64,000 nt of DNA from Paenibacillus endophyticus (GCF_014192395.1 NZ_JACHXW010000011.1:138816-202815), one strand, 5' to 3'. Shown: positions 52,005 through 61,320, numbered from the stretch's first letter. The notes: generated from the letters alone by a model not told the origin. Made by a program: numbers and translations.

Positions 52005-52490
52005 TTAACCGTTGGCTGCTTCATAAAGCTCCTCAACCGCTTCAAGCACTTGCAGGGCATGACCTTTTACTCTTATTTTACGCCATTCGCGGACCAGCTT
52101 GCCGTTCGCATCAATGAGGAAGGTCGATCGCACAAGCCCCATATACTCCCTGCCGTACAGCTTTTTCAAATGCCATACGCCATAAAGCTCGCACACAGCG
52201 TGCTCAGTGTCAGCCAGCAGCAGGAATGGCAGCTCCTTCTTCGCAATAAAGTTTTGATGCGATTTGACCGTATCGATGCTGATTCCCAAAATGACCGTAT
52301 TGCGCTGCAGCATCTCTGCGTTTGCATCGCGGAAGTCGCAGGATTCTTGAATGCACGCGGTAGTCATGTCCTTCGGGTAGAAATAAAGAACGACATTCTT
52401 GCCGCGGTAATCGCTTAATGAAACATTCTCCCCATTCGACGCAGGCAATTCAAAATTCGGCGCCATCTCTCCTATTTGAAATTCTGTCAT
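52005..52490 (-). CDS. bcp: Thioredoxin-dependent peroxiredoxin (Bcp/PrxQ family)
   Basis: A 161-residue PrxQ-type peroxidase that reduces hydroperoxides. VVLYFYPKDMTTACIQESCDFRD carries the peroxidatic Cys (about 46) and the resolving Cys five residues later. Most family members read TPGCT at the first Cys; here it is TTACI, so two active-site loop residues differ. The start at 52490 has GGAGG seven bases upstream. It sits alone with its own terminator. Confidence 0.9.
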   Translation of the reverse strand: MTEFQIGEMAPNFELPASNGENVSLSDYRGKNVVLYFYPKDMTTACIQESCDFRDANAEMLQRNTVILGISIDTVKSHQNFIAKKELPFLLLADTEHAVCELYGVWHLKKLYGREYMGLVRSTFLIDANGKLVREWRKIRVKGHALQVLEAVEELYEAANG

Positions 52491-52553
52491 TGCTAAACCT
52501 CCATAAGCGTTCATTTCATTTCCTTCCAACAAAACCAGCAAGCATGTTTGCTA

Positions 52554-53345
52554 TTAGGACCCTGCGCCGCGGTAGCGCTTCACGCCGTGATTCCATAGAA
52601 ATAGGCCAAGAGAGAAAACGATAATGCCCATAACCGGCGTCAACAAAGCAAGCTGGGACAAGTCATCTGCTTTTTTCTCAAGGAAATAAGAGGCTGGAAT
52701 AACGCCAACGAAGGCGAACGGCAGCAGCCATGTTAATACGAATCGGATCATTTTGTTATAGATATTTACCGGGTAACGCCCATAGTTCTGAATGTTGTAC
52801 ATGAGCGGAACGATTCCCGTCGGCGCATCCGAATAGAACGAAATCGCACTAAGCGCCGTATATAGACCTGCATAAATAAGCACCGCTCCCAAGATGAGCA
52901 GCAGCATGACAAGCACGTCAAGCAGCTGGAACGGAAGATCGAGCTGAAACCAGCAGAGCACCATAATGATCGCGCCGACGAAGGAGCCGATCAAGGACGG
53001 CGGATCAACGTTTTCGAGCAGCACTTGATACAGGCTATGCGCCGGCCTTGTAAGCACGCGGTCCATCTCGCCTTTGACGATATACCGCTCGCTGAAATTC
53101 CAAATGCTGAAGAACGTGCTGAACACGCCGTACGGGATCATAAAGAATCCGTATACGAATACGACCTCCGCCTCCGACCAGCCTCCGAGCGACGGCGTAT
53201 GCTGGAACACAATCAGAATAAAGATGAGATTCATCCCTTGAAACAATAAATCGGATAATACTTCAATCCAGAAATCGGCCCGATAGGTCAGCCGCGTTTT
53301 TGCGTAATTTTTAATATATTCCCAAAACAACGAAGCATATCTCAT
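52554..53345 (-). CDS. ABC-2 family transporter permease
   Basis: A 263-residue membrane protein with about six helices of the ABC2_membrane_6 (ABC-2) family. It follows a second permease gene by five bases and an ATPase before that, forming a three-gene exporter in which the permeases probably form a heterodimer. MRYASLFWEYIKNYAKTRLTYRADFWIEV is a typical family start. The exported compound is unknown; relatives include viologen-exporter-like and antibiotic-exporter-like systems. Confidence 0.85.
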   Translation of the reverse strand: MRYASLFWEYIKNYAKTRLTYRADFWIEVLSDLLFQGMNLIFILIVFQHTPSLGGWSEAEVVFVYGFFMIPYGVFSTFFSIWNFSERYIVKGEMDRVLTRPAHSLYQVLLENVDPPSLIGSFVGAIIMVLCWFQLDLPFQLLDVLVMLLLILGAVLIYAGLYTALSAISFYSDAPTGIVPLMYNIQNYGRYPVNIYNKMIRFVLTWLLPFAFVGVIPASYFLEKKADDLSQLALLTPVMGIIVFSLGLFLWNHGVKRYRGAGS

Positions 53346-53350
53346 CTCTG

Positions 53351-54145
53351 TTACCCCCCTTGCACGAACAGCCGTCTACGCGCAGCCCGCCATGTCAGCC
53401 AAATTGGAATCAGCAAGCCTACGAACCAGAGCACTTGAATGCCGAACACATGCAGCACCTCGCCGCTGGGCGTTCTTCCCGTGAAGACGGAGCTGGGCAA
53501 ATAAGTGATCGCTTGGAACGGCAGCCACTGCATAACGGCTGACAGCCAGCCAGGGAAGAAGGCAATCGGCACGACAACGCCGGAGAACAGATCCACCATA
53601 ACCCGCTTCATGCGCATCATGCCTTCATTGTTTTCCACAAAAAAGGCAAACAACCCCGTTAAAATATTGATCTGCGAGTTAATTAGAAAGCTGAAGAACA
53701 GCATGACCAAATAGATGAGCCATGTCATGGGATCGGTCGGCAATGTTACTGGGAATATTAGACATACGATAATCATTCCCGGAATCATGAACAGCAGCAT
53801 GCGGAATAAACCTTCGCCGAAGCCCTGCATCATTTTTACGAACAAATAGGAATAAGGTCTAATAAGCTGTACCGCTACGCTGCCATCCCTGATCTCATTG
53901 GCAATCTCGCGATCCAAATTATTGAAGTAAAAGGCCCGCGCCATCCAAGACACAGCCACATAGGTCGTCATCTGCGTAACCGTAAATCCGGCAAGCGACT
54001 CCTTGTCCCCATAGATCGCCTGCCATAGAAAGTAATAGGCGCCGATGTTAATGGCATAAATAATGATGCCGCTATAATAATTAACGCGGTAAGCCAGCAT
54101 CATAATGAACCGAATCCGAATAAAATCAATATACGCGCTCATCAT
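53351..54145 (-). CDS. ABC-2 family transporter permease
   Basis: A 264-residue membrane protein of the same ABC-2 family as its neighbour; both contain an early RADFW- or RVNYYSGI-type segment and a NxxI-LTGLFAFFVEN-like region near residue 165. It begins two bases after the ATPase stop, with GGAGAC inside the ATPase gene as ribosome binding site. Confidence 0.85.
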   Translation of the reverse strand: MMSAYIDFIRIRFIMMLAYRVNYYSGIIIYAINIGAYYFLWQAIYGDKESLAGFTVTQMTTYVAVSWMARAFYFNNLDREIANEIRDGSVAVQLIRPYSYLFVKMMQGFGEGLFRMLLFMIPGMIIVCLIFPVTLPTDPMTWLIYLVMLFFSFLINSQINILTGLFAFFVENNEGMMRMKRVMVDLFSGVVVPIAFFPGWLSAVMQWLPFQAITYLPSSVFTGRTPSGEVLHVFGIQVLWFVGLLIPIWLTWRAARRRLFVQGG

Positions 54146-54147
54146 GA

Positions 54148-55167
54148 TTACACCGTCTCCTTGGCGGTTGACGCTGAGCCGGAGGAGTAGATGCTTCGCA
54201 CGATATCGTCCGTATTCGTTTCGATGATTTTAATGTCGCGAATTTCGACCCCGCCAACGACACAAGCAAGGGCATCGGATACGTTCACAGCGTGAGGAAG
54301 CCACATTTTGGCCGTAACCTCGTTCTCCATCGACCATGTCACGTCAAGCGATTCCGTTAGCTGCCGCAGCTTGGCGAGCTGCGTATGGCCTGCGAATTGG
54401 AACTGAATCTCACGCCCTTTGCTCCAGCGGTTTTTCAGATCATCCAACCCGCCGTCATAAATGATGCGTCCATCGTCCAGCATGATTACGCGTGAGCACA
54501 GCGCTTCAATGTCCTGCAGATCATGTGTCGTCAGCAGAATCGTCGTGCCCTGCTCCCTGTTCATTTGCATCAAGAAATCGCGAATTTCCGTCTTTACGAC
54601 AATATCCAGGCCAATGGTCGGTTCATCGAGAAACAGAATCGATGGGTTATGGAGCAGCGATGCGACAAGCTCGCAGCGCATCCGCTGGCCGAGGCTTAGC
54701 TTGCGTACAGGTCGGTTAAGCAACTCGCCAAGCTGCAGTCTCTCCACCAGCTCATTCAGCCGCTTGCGGAAATCAGCTTCCGATACCCGGTACACCTTGC
54801 GCAGCAGCTGGAAGGACTCAATCACGCCAATATCCCACCATAGCTGGGAACGCTGGCCGAATACGACACCGATGCCGTTAACGAACTTCTCGCGATCCTT
54901 GAACGGCACATACCCGTTTACCTTAAGCTCGCCGGACGTCGGTACCAGAATGCCCGTAAGCATTTTGATCGTAGTCGATTTGCCCGCACCATTCTCTCCA
55001 ATATAACCGCAAATTTCGCCTTGCGGAATTTGAAAGGAAATATCTTTAACCGCCGTAACCTCATTGTACTCGCGTTTGAACAAGTCCTTGAGCGCGCCGG
55101 ATAAGCCTTCCCGATTTTTCTGAACGCTGAATTGCTTGCGCAAATCCTTCACATCAATGGCTAGCAT
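54148..55167 (-). CDS. ABC transporter ATP-binding protein (NatA/viologen exporter type)
   Basis: A 339-residue ATPase with Walker A YIGENGAGKSTTIKML near residue 57, LSLGQRMRCELVASLLHNPSILFLDEPTIGLD (signature and Walker B) near 165-190 and H-loop LTTHDL near 220. A C-terminal accessory domain of about 80 residues follows. It is the first gene of the exporter operon with two ABC-2 permeases. The group is often linked to drug or peptide export, but the substrate is not evident. Confidence 0.9.
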   Translation of the reverse strand: MLAIDVKDLRKQFSVQKNREGLSGALKDLFKREYNEVTAVKDISFQIPQGEICGYIGENGAGKSTTIKMLTGILVPTSGELKVNGYVPFKDREKFVNGIGVVFGQRSQLWWDIGVIESFQLLRKVYRVSEADFRKRLNELVERLQLGELLNRPVRKLSLGQRMRCELVASLLHNPSILFLDEPTIGLDIVVKTEIRDFLMQMNREQGTTILLTTHDLQDIEALCSRVIMLDDGRIIYDGGLDDLKNRWSKGREIQFQFAGHTQLAKLRQLTESLDVTWSMENEVTAKMWLPHAVNVSDALACVVGGVEIRDIKIIETNTDDIVRSIYSSGSASTAKETV

Positions 55168-55540
55168 GTGGATCTTATTGCCCCTCTCGCTTCGACATTT
55201 CCTAGGAAATACCGATCTTTATTTACCTAAAACGATAAAACTTGCTTATGCATGTCGTTCAGCTTTATAATTTTATGATATGTAATCATACATTAGTTCA
55301 CGCCTAGCGTAAACGGCTGAAGCTGCCCATTGCTCTTTAGCATTCGTTCGCTGATAAAATTTAAGCAATGATGAGCTTATGCTTATACGTTCTTAATATT
55401 TCCGGCGTAACAAGCTCCGCTAACCTTAATACTTGGAAGCGGACCATTCGCTATGCCGTCTTAGCGCATGCTTACATTGAAATTTACCCACTTTGGCTTA
55501 CAATGATCCCGCCCCATCTGAAAGGAGCACGTCTAGCGAA
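55168..55540. other. Divergent intergenic region between the ABC exporter and LCP gene
   Basis: No gene is apparent. The LCP promoter lies at the right end. The stretch 55290-55325 contains GTAAACGGCT, which resembles the flanks of the pur leader hairpins, but no long stem follows. Confidence 0.4.
55477..55504 (+). promoter_or_regulatory. Promoter of the LCP gene
   Basis: -35 TTGAAA, 16-base spacer, -10 TACAAT. It lies between an upstream in-frame TTG (55493) and the ATG at 55541, so the ATG must be the start if this promoter is used. Confidence 0.7.
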
Positions 55541-56605
55541 ATGTCTAACGAGACAAACGAAGTGCCTAAAGAAAAAAATAAGAGCAAGAAAAAGAAATGG
55601 AAATGGTTTTATATCAGCCTTTCCGTCATACTAGGCGCCGCCGCAGCATTTCTTATTTACTGGTCCGTAGGCGTATACGGTGCATTGGACGACTTTAGCG
55701 ATCCGAAGGAAACGAAAGCGCCGTTAGAGGAAGCAGAGGCTACACCGGTTCCGGTTCCGGAATGGGAAGGCAAAGAGCGCGTCAATATATTGCTGCTAGG
55801 CGGTGACGCACGCGGAGTTGAAGAAGGCCAAGTCGCCCGTTCAGATTCCATATTAGTCGCTTCCTTTGATCCCGTTACCAAGAAAGCGCATCTCTTCTCT
55901 GTGCTCCGCGATACGTACGTGGATATAGAAGGCCACGGTAAAGGCCGCATTAACACTGCGCTTGCACTTGGCGAGTACCCGCTAGCCATGAAAACGGTCG
56001 GCGATCTTCTTGGACTGGAAATTCAATATTATGTTTATACCGACTTCGAAGGGTTTAAGCAATTGATAGACACGATCGGCGGCATCTACTTCGACGTTGA
56101 AAAGGATATGCATTACACCGACAACGCGGATGGCAACCGATACGATATTGATCTCAAAAAAGGCTACCAGCTGCTTGACGGCGACAAGGCGCTGCAATAC
56201 GTTCGGTTCCGTCACGATGCCATGAGCGACTTTACACGCACCGAACGTCAGAGAAACTTCCTTCAAGCCGTATCGAAGGAGCTACAATCGACTTGGAACA
56301 TCGTTCGCATGAAAAAAATTCTGGAGAGCGTCCAGCCGTACGTCAGCATGAATATTAGCGTCATGGATATGCTGAAGCTCGGTCAGCTTGGCGTCAAAAG
56401 CCATGTAGCCAGCACAACGCAAATCCCGCCAATGGAGCTTATTGCAGAAGACCGCGTCGGCGGCGCTTCCGTCATTGGAATCAGTGACGAAGACGAGCTT
56501 CGCTCTTACGTGCAAATGACGCTGGAGCAAGACGATACCGTCCCTACTCCTACCGACTCTTCATCGCCTACAGATGGAGCGGAAGAAACGAATCAATCGC
56601 AATAA
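55541..56605 (+). CDS. LytR-CpsA-Psr (LCP) family cell-wall glycopolymer transferase
   Basis: A protein of about 354 residues that attaches teichoic acid or other polymers to peptidoglycan. A basic cytoplasmic tail is followed by one membrane helix (about 21-43) and the LCP domain: RVNILLLGGDARGV near 85, DSILVASFDP near 105, LFSVLRDTYVDIEGHGKGRINTA near 120-145 and VRFRHDAMSDFTRTERQRNFL near 220. These carry the conserved Asp and Arg residues for polyprenyl phosphate. A Ser/Thr/Pro tail ends the protein. The start at 55541 follows AAAGGAG, with a rather long spacer of 13 bases. Confidence 0.9.
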   Translation: MSNETNEVPKEKNKSKKKKWKWFYISLSVILGAAAAFLIYWSVGVYGALDDFSDPKETKAPLEEAEATPVPVPEWEGKERVNILLLGGDARGVEEGQVARSDSILVASFDPVTKKAHLFSVLRDTYVDIEGHGKGRINTALALGEYPLAMKTVGDLLGLEIQYYVYTDFEGFKQLIDTIGGIYFDVEKDMHYTDNADGNRYDIDLKKGYQLLDGDKALQYVRFRHDAMSDFTRTERQRNFLQAVSKELQSTWNIVRMKKILESVQPYVSMNISVMDMLKLGQLGVKSHVASTTQIPPMELIAEDRVGGASVIGISDEDELRSYVQMTLEQDDTVPTPTDSSSPTDGAEETNQSQ

Positions 56606-56692
56606 CCATACGTACACGCAACGGCGACAGCAGGTTGCGTGTATTTTGTTTCCGCATCGTTTATTTATTACTTACATTGGAGGCTGATTGCC

Positions 56693-58015
56693 ATGACCAC
56701 GAAACGACCAAATTCCGAGAAGCTCTATGAAGAAGCGCTGCAGCATATCGTCGGCGGCGTAAATAGTCCGTCTCGATCGTACAAAGCGGTAGGCGGCGGC
56801 GCACCCGTCTTTATGAAGCGCGGCGAAGGGGCTTATTTTTGGGATGTCGATGACAACCGCTACATTGATTACTTAGCCGCTTACGGCCCGATTATTACCG
56901 GACATGCCCACCCGCACATTACGGAAGCAATCGTGCGCGCAGCACAGAACGGCATCCTGTACGGCACCCCTACCGAGCTCGAAATCAAGCTCGCGCGCAT
57001 GCTGAAGGAAGCCATTCCTTCACTCGATAAGGTCCGCTTCGTCAATTCAGGCACGGAAGCGGTCATGACAACCATTCGCGTGGCGCGCGCATATACGAAA
57101 AAATCCAAAATCATTAAATTTGCCGGCTGTTACCATGGCCACTCCGATCTTGTGCTCGTCGCTGCCGGCTCCGGCCCATCTACTCTCGGCATTCCTGACA
57201 GTGCCGGCGTTCCTTCCAGCATTGCTAGCGAAGTAATCACGGTACCGTTTAACGATCTGCCCGCGCTGAAAGAAGCTCTAGAGCGCTGGGGCGACGAGAC
57301 TGCCGCTGTCATGGTTGAACCGATTGTCGGCAACTTCGGCATGGTCATGCCGCATGATGGCTTCCTAGAAGGTCTCTGCAAGCTAGCGAGGGAGGCTGGA
57401 GCGCTCGTCATCTATGATGAGGTCATCAGCGCATTCCGTTTCCATTACGGCGCGGCGCAAACGTACGTCGCTTTCCCGGATCACCAGGCCATCGAGCCGG
57501 ACCTGACTGCACTTGGCAAAATCATTGGCGGAGGCTTGCCGATCGGCGCTTACGGCGGACGCCGCGAAATTATGGAACAGGTTGCTCCGCTCGGTCCTGC
57601 TTATCAAGCTGGTACGATGGCAGGCAATCCCGCTTCCATCTCGGCTGGCATCGCCTGTCTCGAGCTGCTGCAGGAGCCTGGTATCTATGACCGAATGAAC
57701 GCGCTCGCTACGAAGCTTGCTACAGGTCTCCATGCCACAGCGAAGCAGCATGGCATTCCGCTTACTATCAATCAAATTCGAGGGTCGTTCTCCGCTCATT
57801 TCTGCAATCATCCGATTACGAATTACGATGAGGCACAGGACACGGACGGCGAATTGTTCGGAAGATTTTTCAAGCTGATGCTGGACCAAGGCATCAATCT
57901 CGCACCTTCCAAATACGAGGCTTGGTTCTTCACGACCGCGCATACCGAAGCCGATATTGATGAGACGATTGTCGCAATTCAGCAAGCATTTGCTCAACTA
58001 GCTTCGAATAGCTGA
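56693..58015 (+). CDS. hemL: Glutamate-1-semialdehyde 2,1-aminomutase HemL
   Basis: HemL makes 5-aminolevulinate for tetrapyrrole synthesis in the C5 pathway. The 440-residue protein is a class III PLP aminotransferase; the PLP lysine lies in LGKIIGGGLPIGAYGGR near 275, and INSPSRSYKAVGGGAPVFMKRG near the N-terminus with FVNSGTEAVMTTIRVARAYT near 120 are typical. The start at 56693 has GGAGG nine bases upstream. It stands apart from other hem genes, and may be the second hemL copy often seen in Bacillales. Confidence 0.93.
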   Translation: MTTKRPNSEKLYEEALQHIVGGVNSPSRSYKAVGGGAPVFMKRGEGAYFWDVDDNRYIDYLAAYGPIITGHAHPHITEAIVRAAQNGILYGTPTELEIKLARMLKEAIPSLDKVRFVNSGTEAVMTTIRVARAYTKKSKIIKFAGCYHGHSDLVLVAAGSGPSTLGIPDSAGVPSSIASEVITVPFNDLPALKEALERWGDETAAVMVEPIVGNFGMVMPHDGFLEGLCKLAREAGALVIYDEVISAFRFHYGAAQTYVAFPDHQAIEPDLTALGKIIGGGLPIGAYGGRREIMEQVAPLGPAYQAGTMAGNPASISAGIACLELLQEPGIYDRMNALATKLATGLHATAKQHGIPLTINQIRGSFSAHFCNHPITNYDEAQDTDGELFGRFFKLMLDQGINLAPSKYEAWFFTTAHTEADIDETIVAIQQAFAQLASNS

Positions 58016-58072
58016 CAAACAAGCTCAATCGTCCGCATTTTTCCGTAAATCGCTCTAGCTTCTCTATAGATG

Positions 58073-58131
58073 CAGCGGCAGCCATGGACTTTTTGTTCAT
58101 GCCATTAACTGCCGCTGTTTTATTGGGCTAA
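58073..58131 (+). terminator. Terminator of hemL
   Basis: CAGCGGCAG pairs with CTGCCGCTG around a 37-base loop, followed by TTTTATT. Confidence 0.7.
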
Positions 58132-58236
58132 CGTTAAATGGTGCCATCTCTGTGCCGTCCGGTTACGCATGCCCAAACACTCCCACATGCGCTCTGCGAC
58201 AAAACATGTTTTAATATACCAAAGGAGCGTGATTCA

Positions 58237-58641
58237 ATGAACATCCAATCGTTTCTGCATCCCAAGGATGAGGTTTCTTACCTCATAACATCCTCGACTA
58301 TGAAAGAAGCGCTAGATAAATTGGAGGCGAGCCACTATACAGCTATTCCAATCTTAGATGACAATGGCTTATATTTCGGTACGTTATCCGAGGGAGATTT
58401 GTTATGGAAGCTGAAAGCCACGCCTGGCCTCACCTTCGATAATATGCATGACATTCCTGTCGTCTCCATTAAGAAACGAATGAAGGTCGAATGCGTGGAA
58501 ATCAATGCCGATTTGGATGATATGCTGGCGCTGGCGGCCGATCAGAACTTTGTTCCGGTCGTAGATGCCGACCGTGTCTTCCTCGGTATTATTCGGCGCA
58601 AAGACATTATCGAATACTATACCCGGAATATTGCTGATTAA
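58237..58641 (+). CDS. CBS domain protein
   Basis: A 134-residue protein made of two CBS repeats (about 11-60 and 75-130), which form one Bateman module and normally bind adenine nucleotides. The repeats show SHYTAIPILDDNGLYFGTLSEGDLLWKL and NFVPVVDADRVFLGIIRRKDIIEYY. The start at 58237 follows AAAGGAG by nine bases. There is no attached effector domain, so it may sense energy charge for a partner. Confidence 0.9.
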   Translation: MNIQSFLHPKDEVSYLITSSTMKEALDKLEASHYTAIPILDDNGLYFGTLSEGDLLWKLKATPGLTFDNMHDIPVVSIKKRMKVECVEINADLDDMLALAADQNFVPVVDADRVFLGIIRRKDIIEYYTRNIAD

Positions 58642-58668
58642 TTGATAGATCGGTCTTGGAAATCATAA

Positions 58669-58697
58669 AAGCTGCCGTTTGCCGGCAGCCTTTTTCT
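58669..58697 (+). terminator. Terminator after the CBS protein gene
   Basis: GCTGCCG and CGGCAGC form a 7-bp stem with a five-base loop, followed by CTTTTTCTTTG; the other strand has a shorter U tract. Confidence 0.85.
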
Positions 58698-58755
58698 TTG
58701 TTCTTGCTGTTTTTTTCACTGCCGTTCCTCGATTCCCACATCTGCGAGGCTGATC

Positions 58756-58986
58756 TCATTCAATTCCGCTTCTTTGAATGGTTGTGCCAAGTGCAGTTAA
58801 CTGATACAGACCGAGAACGACTGGATTGGCTTGCACCAACCCTTCACGCAATAGGTCTTTGAGTAACCGGTTAACGTCTAATGGATTGTCTGACGCTTGT
58901 GGAAGCTGCTCAGCAAGCTGCGCAGGCGTTTGCCACTCCGCGGTTAATGCCGTTAATACTGTTTGCTGCTGTAGAGTCAAGTTCAT
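58756..58986 (-). CDS. Small winged-helix-like protein
   Basis: A 76-residue protein with a perfect GAGGAGG seven bases before the ATG, so it is very likely translated. The layout (TVLTALTAEWQTPAQLAEQL, then NRLLKDLLREGLVQA and a hydrophobic ending) resembles a winged helix-turn-helix DNA-binding or dimerisation domain of the MarR/ArsR kind, but I do not recognise a named family. It lies 29 bases after the MmcQ/YjbR-type gene on the same strand. Confidence 0.65.
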   Translation of the reverse strand: MNLTLQQQTVLTALTAEWQTPAQLAEQLPQASDNPLDVNRLLKDLLREGLVQANPVVLGLYQLTALGTTIQRSGIE

Positions 58987-59015
58987 GCTTGTACCTCCTC
59001 AGATGTGTTTAAGTT

Positions 59016-59366
59016 CTATTTCGTTAATGATTCTCGCACGCTTTTGGGAAGATTTTTGACTACCATATCGTAAGAGTGGTCAATCATTGCAAAGAGATCC
59101 GATTCTGGTAAGGAACCATCCATTGCAATCGTATTCCAGTGCTTTTTGTTCATATGGTAACCTGGTCGAACATTATGATGCTGCTCTCTCAAATTTGCCG
59201 CTATGACAGGGTCGCATTTTAGGTTTATGTAGGAATGATCCCCTTTGTTCTCAAAAATAAGCGCGAACATCTTCCCTGCAATTTTGATCACCAATGGGTC
59301 AGGTCCAAAGGGATACTCCTTCGCCGCTCCCTTTTTGTTCACACAGTATGCAATGATATTATTCAT
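59016..59366 (-). CDS. MmcQ/YjbR family protein
   Basis: A 116-residue protein of the MmcQ/YjbR family, DNA-binding-like fold. YPFGPDPLVIKIAGKMFALIF, INLKCDPVIAANLREQH and GYHMNKKHWNTI are characteristic. Function poorly known. The start at 59366 (MNNIIAY) follows GAGGTACTGATAGG; the longer ORF runs upstream without a ribosome binding site. It may share a transcript with the small winged-helix-like protein. Confidence 0.87.
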   Translation of the reverse strand: MNNIIAYCVNKKGAAKEYPFGPDPLVIKIAGKMFALIFENKGDHSYINLKCDPVIAANLREQHHNVRPGYHMNKKHWNTIAMDGSLPESDLFAMIDHSYDMVVKNLPKSVRESLTK

Positions 59367-59538
59367 CCTATCAGTACCTCGCCTTCTTCGATAACACACT
59401 TCCGTTGCGATCATGCTTTTATTTTTTATATTTTATCACACCTTGTTGACAATCCATCTAGTAAAAATACTTCTGTCCAACAATGCCGGATACGGAGGAT
59501 CACTTCACGGTATTTTTGGAATTATTTAATGTGGTACA

Positions 59539-59579
59539 AAAAAAAACCTTCCATACACTTTGAAAAGTGAATAGAACGT
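59539..59579 (-). terminator. Terminator of the second AraC-type gene
   Basis: TTCTATTCACTTT pairs with AAAGTGTATGGAA (11 of 13 positions), followed by a run of ten U on the minus strand. Confidence 0.85.
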
Positions 59580-59581
59580 TT

Positions 59582-60430
59582 TCATTTATTGCTTTTCCGA
59601 TAATCGCGCGGCGCTAGTCCAAACATTCGTTTAAAAAACCTCTCGAAATTCGGCATCGTATTAAAGCCTGAGGCGTAGCAGATTTCCGTTATTGGCAACG
59701 TTGTGCTGCATAGCAGCGCTCTTGCGAATTGCAGCCTTTTCTCTTGAAGATGTTCTTGGAATGAAGTACCGGTTTGCTTCCGGAAGCATTCGCTGAAATA
59801 ATTTGCCGAGAGTCCGACATGCTCTGCCACTTTATGTAAAGTAATCTGCTCACGAAAATGATGCTGGATGTAGATAACCGATTTCCTTATAGCAGGATGG
59901 ACGGCGCGAACAGCAACCATTTCCGCTGCCGTATTTTTTTGACTCGTTAACCTAAATAGCTCAATCAATATCCGCTCAAAGCTGCCTTGAACAATCATGT
60001 CGCTGCCTAGCCGCCAGAGAAGCGATTCGTCCCAAATACGATCAAACTCAGCTTCAATCATGCCAGCTTGTGCGCTTTCAAAAGTATACGCGTAATGGGA
60101 AGCCTCTTCAAAAAGCAATTCGGCTAAAGCAGGACGAATAAATGAATCCTCAAATATAAAATCGTACAGACATATCGTTTCGCCTTCATCCGGTATAATT
60201 TCATGAAAATCGGCGGTTGTAAGGAGAAAAGCCATCCCTCTTTCCAAAGGAAATGACTTGCCGTTAAGAATATGAGTACCGCTGCCCGATACGATAAAGC
60301 CCATCTCGAAAAACTCATGCCAATGTGAATCAATTTTGTGTTCGATCACATGCTTATAAATACAGAAGGGGAACGAAGAAGATAAAAAGTTTTTGCTAAG
60401 CAGTCTCTCTGGTGTTTTATTGTTATCCAT
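59582..60430 (-). CDS. AraC-family transcriptional regulator
   Basis: A 282-residue regulator with a cupin-like sensor domain (IDSHWHEFFEMGFIVSGSGTHIL near 35) and a C-terminal double helix-turn-helix (about 180-280: VAEHVGLSANYFSECFRKQTGTSFQEHL and ICYASGFNTMPNFERFFKRMFGLAPRDYRK). The start at 60430 has AAAGGGG nearby; the long upstream extension of the frame is unlikely to be translated. It lies 152 bases after the PhyH gene on the same strand and probably controls it. Confidence 0.92.
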   Translation of the reverse strand: MDNNKTPERLLSKNFLSSSFPFCIYKHVIEHKIDSHWHEFFEMGFIVSGSGTHILNGKSFPLERGMAFLLTTADFHEIIPDEGETICLYDFIFEDSFIRPALAELLFEEASHYAYTFESAQAGMIEAEFDRIWDESLLWRLGSDMIVQGSFERILIELFRLTSQKNTAAEMVAVRAVHPAIRKSVIYIQHHFREQITLHKVAEHVGLSANYFSECFRKQTGTSFQEHLQEKRLQFARALLCSTTLPITEICYASGFNTMPNFERFFKRMFGLAPRDYRKSNK

Positions 60431-60582
60431 TTCCGTTCCCCTTTCATGCTTATCAAGGCCAAACGTTGAACCACTCCGCAAATTTAGCAGAAATCTAGCA
60501 AGGATGCGAGACCTGCGATTCTTAATGCCATTATTGGCCTCAATTCCTGAAGTGCAAGTCCCGCTCCTTCCAGCTTTGATCA

Positions 60583-61320
60583 TTATACATTTATGAATGG
60601 ATTGCCTGCCAGATCCTTGCCTCTAGCAAGCCAAATTTTATGATTTTTGTTTTTCTCCTCATATACCTTGGCATCCGTCGAGAAATAACGCATCGTATAT
60701 CCGCATCGGCGAAACTCGCTCGTATTGGCAGCTGCCCCATGAATGATGCGGGAATCGTGCACCGAGCATTCTCCCGGCTCCAATTCGAAATAAACGGCTT
60801 TTTCATTATCTACTTTTTTAATTTCGGTACTAAAAATGTTTTGGTTTCCATCAACCTCTTCATATTCGGAAAATCCGTCTGTATGCGTACCGGGAATAAC
60901 GCGCATGCAGCCGTTTTCCTTCGTGCTGCGGTCGATTGCCAACCACACCGTTACGATTTTTTCAAAACTACTAAGACGGCCATTCCAATATGAGGAATCC
61001 TCATGCCATGGCGTTTGCTTGCCGACCAGCGGCTCCTTGCATATGAAATGACTCGACCACAAGCCTATATTTGGCCCGATTAACGGCTCAACCAAATCGA
61101 GAACTTCATCGCTTAACAGAAATTTCAGCAGCCTCTCGTCACGGAAATGCGGAGTGTCCAGCTCGCTGTTCAGTCTTCTGCCAACCAGCTCCCATTGCTC
61201 TTCGAATATGTCAGACAGTTCCGTCATTTTCTCTTGACTGAATAGCTGTTTCTTACGGAGAGCATATCCATTTTGCTTATAAAATTGAACCTCTTTCTCA
61301 GATAGTGTCGTGTAAGCCAT
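60583..61320 (-). CDS. Phytanoyl-CoA dioxygenase (PhyH) family protein
   Basis: A 245-residue iron(II)- and 2-oxoglutarate-dependent dioxygenase. The metal triad is visible in TPWHEDSSYW (His and Asp) and RIIHGAAANTS (distal His), with an Arg for 2-oxoglutarate in GYTMRYF. Bacterial relatives act on varied small molecules (ectoine, antibiotics, sugars); the substrate is unknown. The start at 61320 has GGAGGG seven bases upstream. It is divergent from galK. Confidence 0.9.
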   Translation of the reverse strand: MAYTTLSEKEVQFYKQNGYALRKKQLFSQEKMTELSDIFEEQWELVGRRLNSELDTPHFRDERLLKFLLSDEVLDLVEPLIGPNIGLWSSHFICKEPLVGKQTPWHEDSSYWNGRLSSFEKIVTVWLAIDRSTKENGCMRVIPGTHTDGFSEYEEVDGNQNIFSTEIKKVDNEKAVYFELEPGECSVHDSRIIHGAAANTSEFRRCGYTMRYFSTDAKVYEEKNKNHKIWLARGKDLAGNPFINV

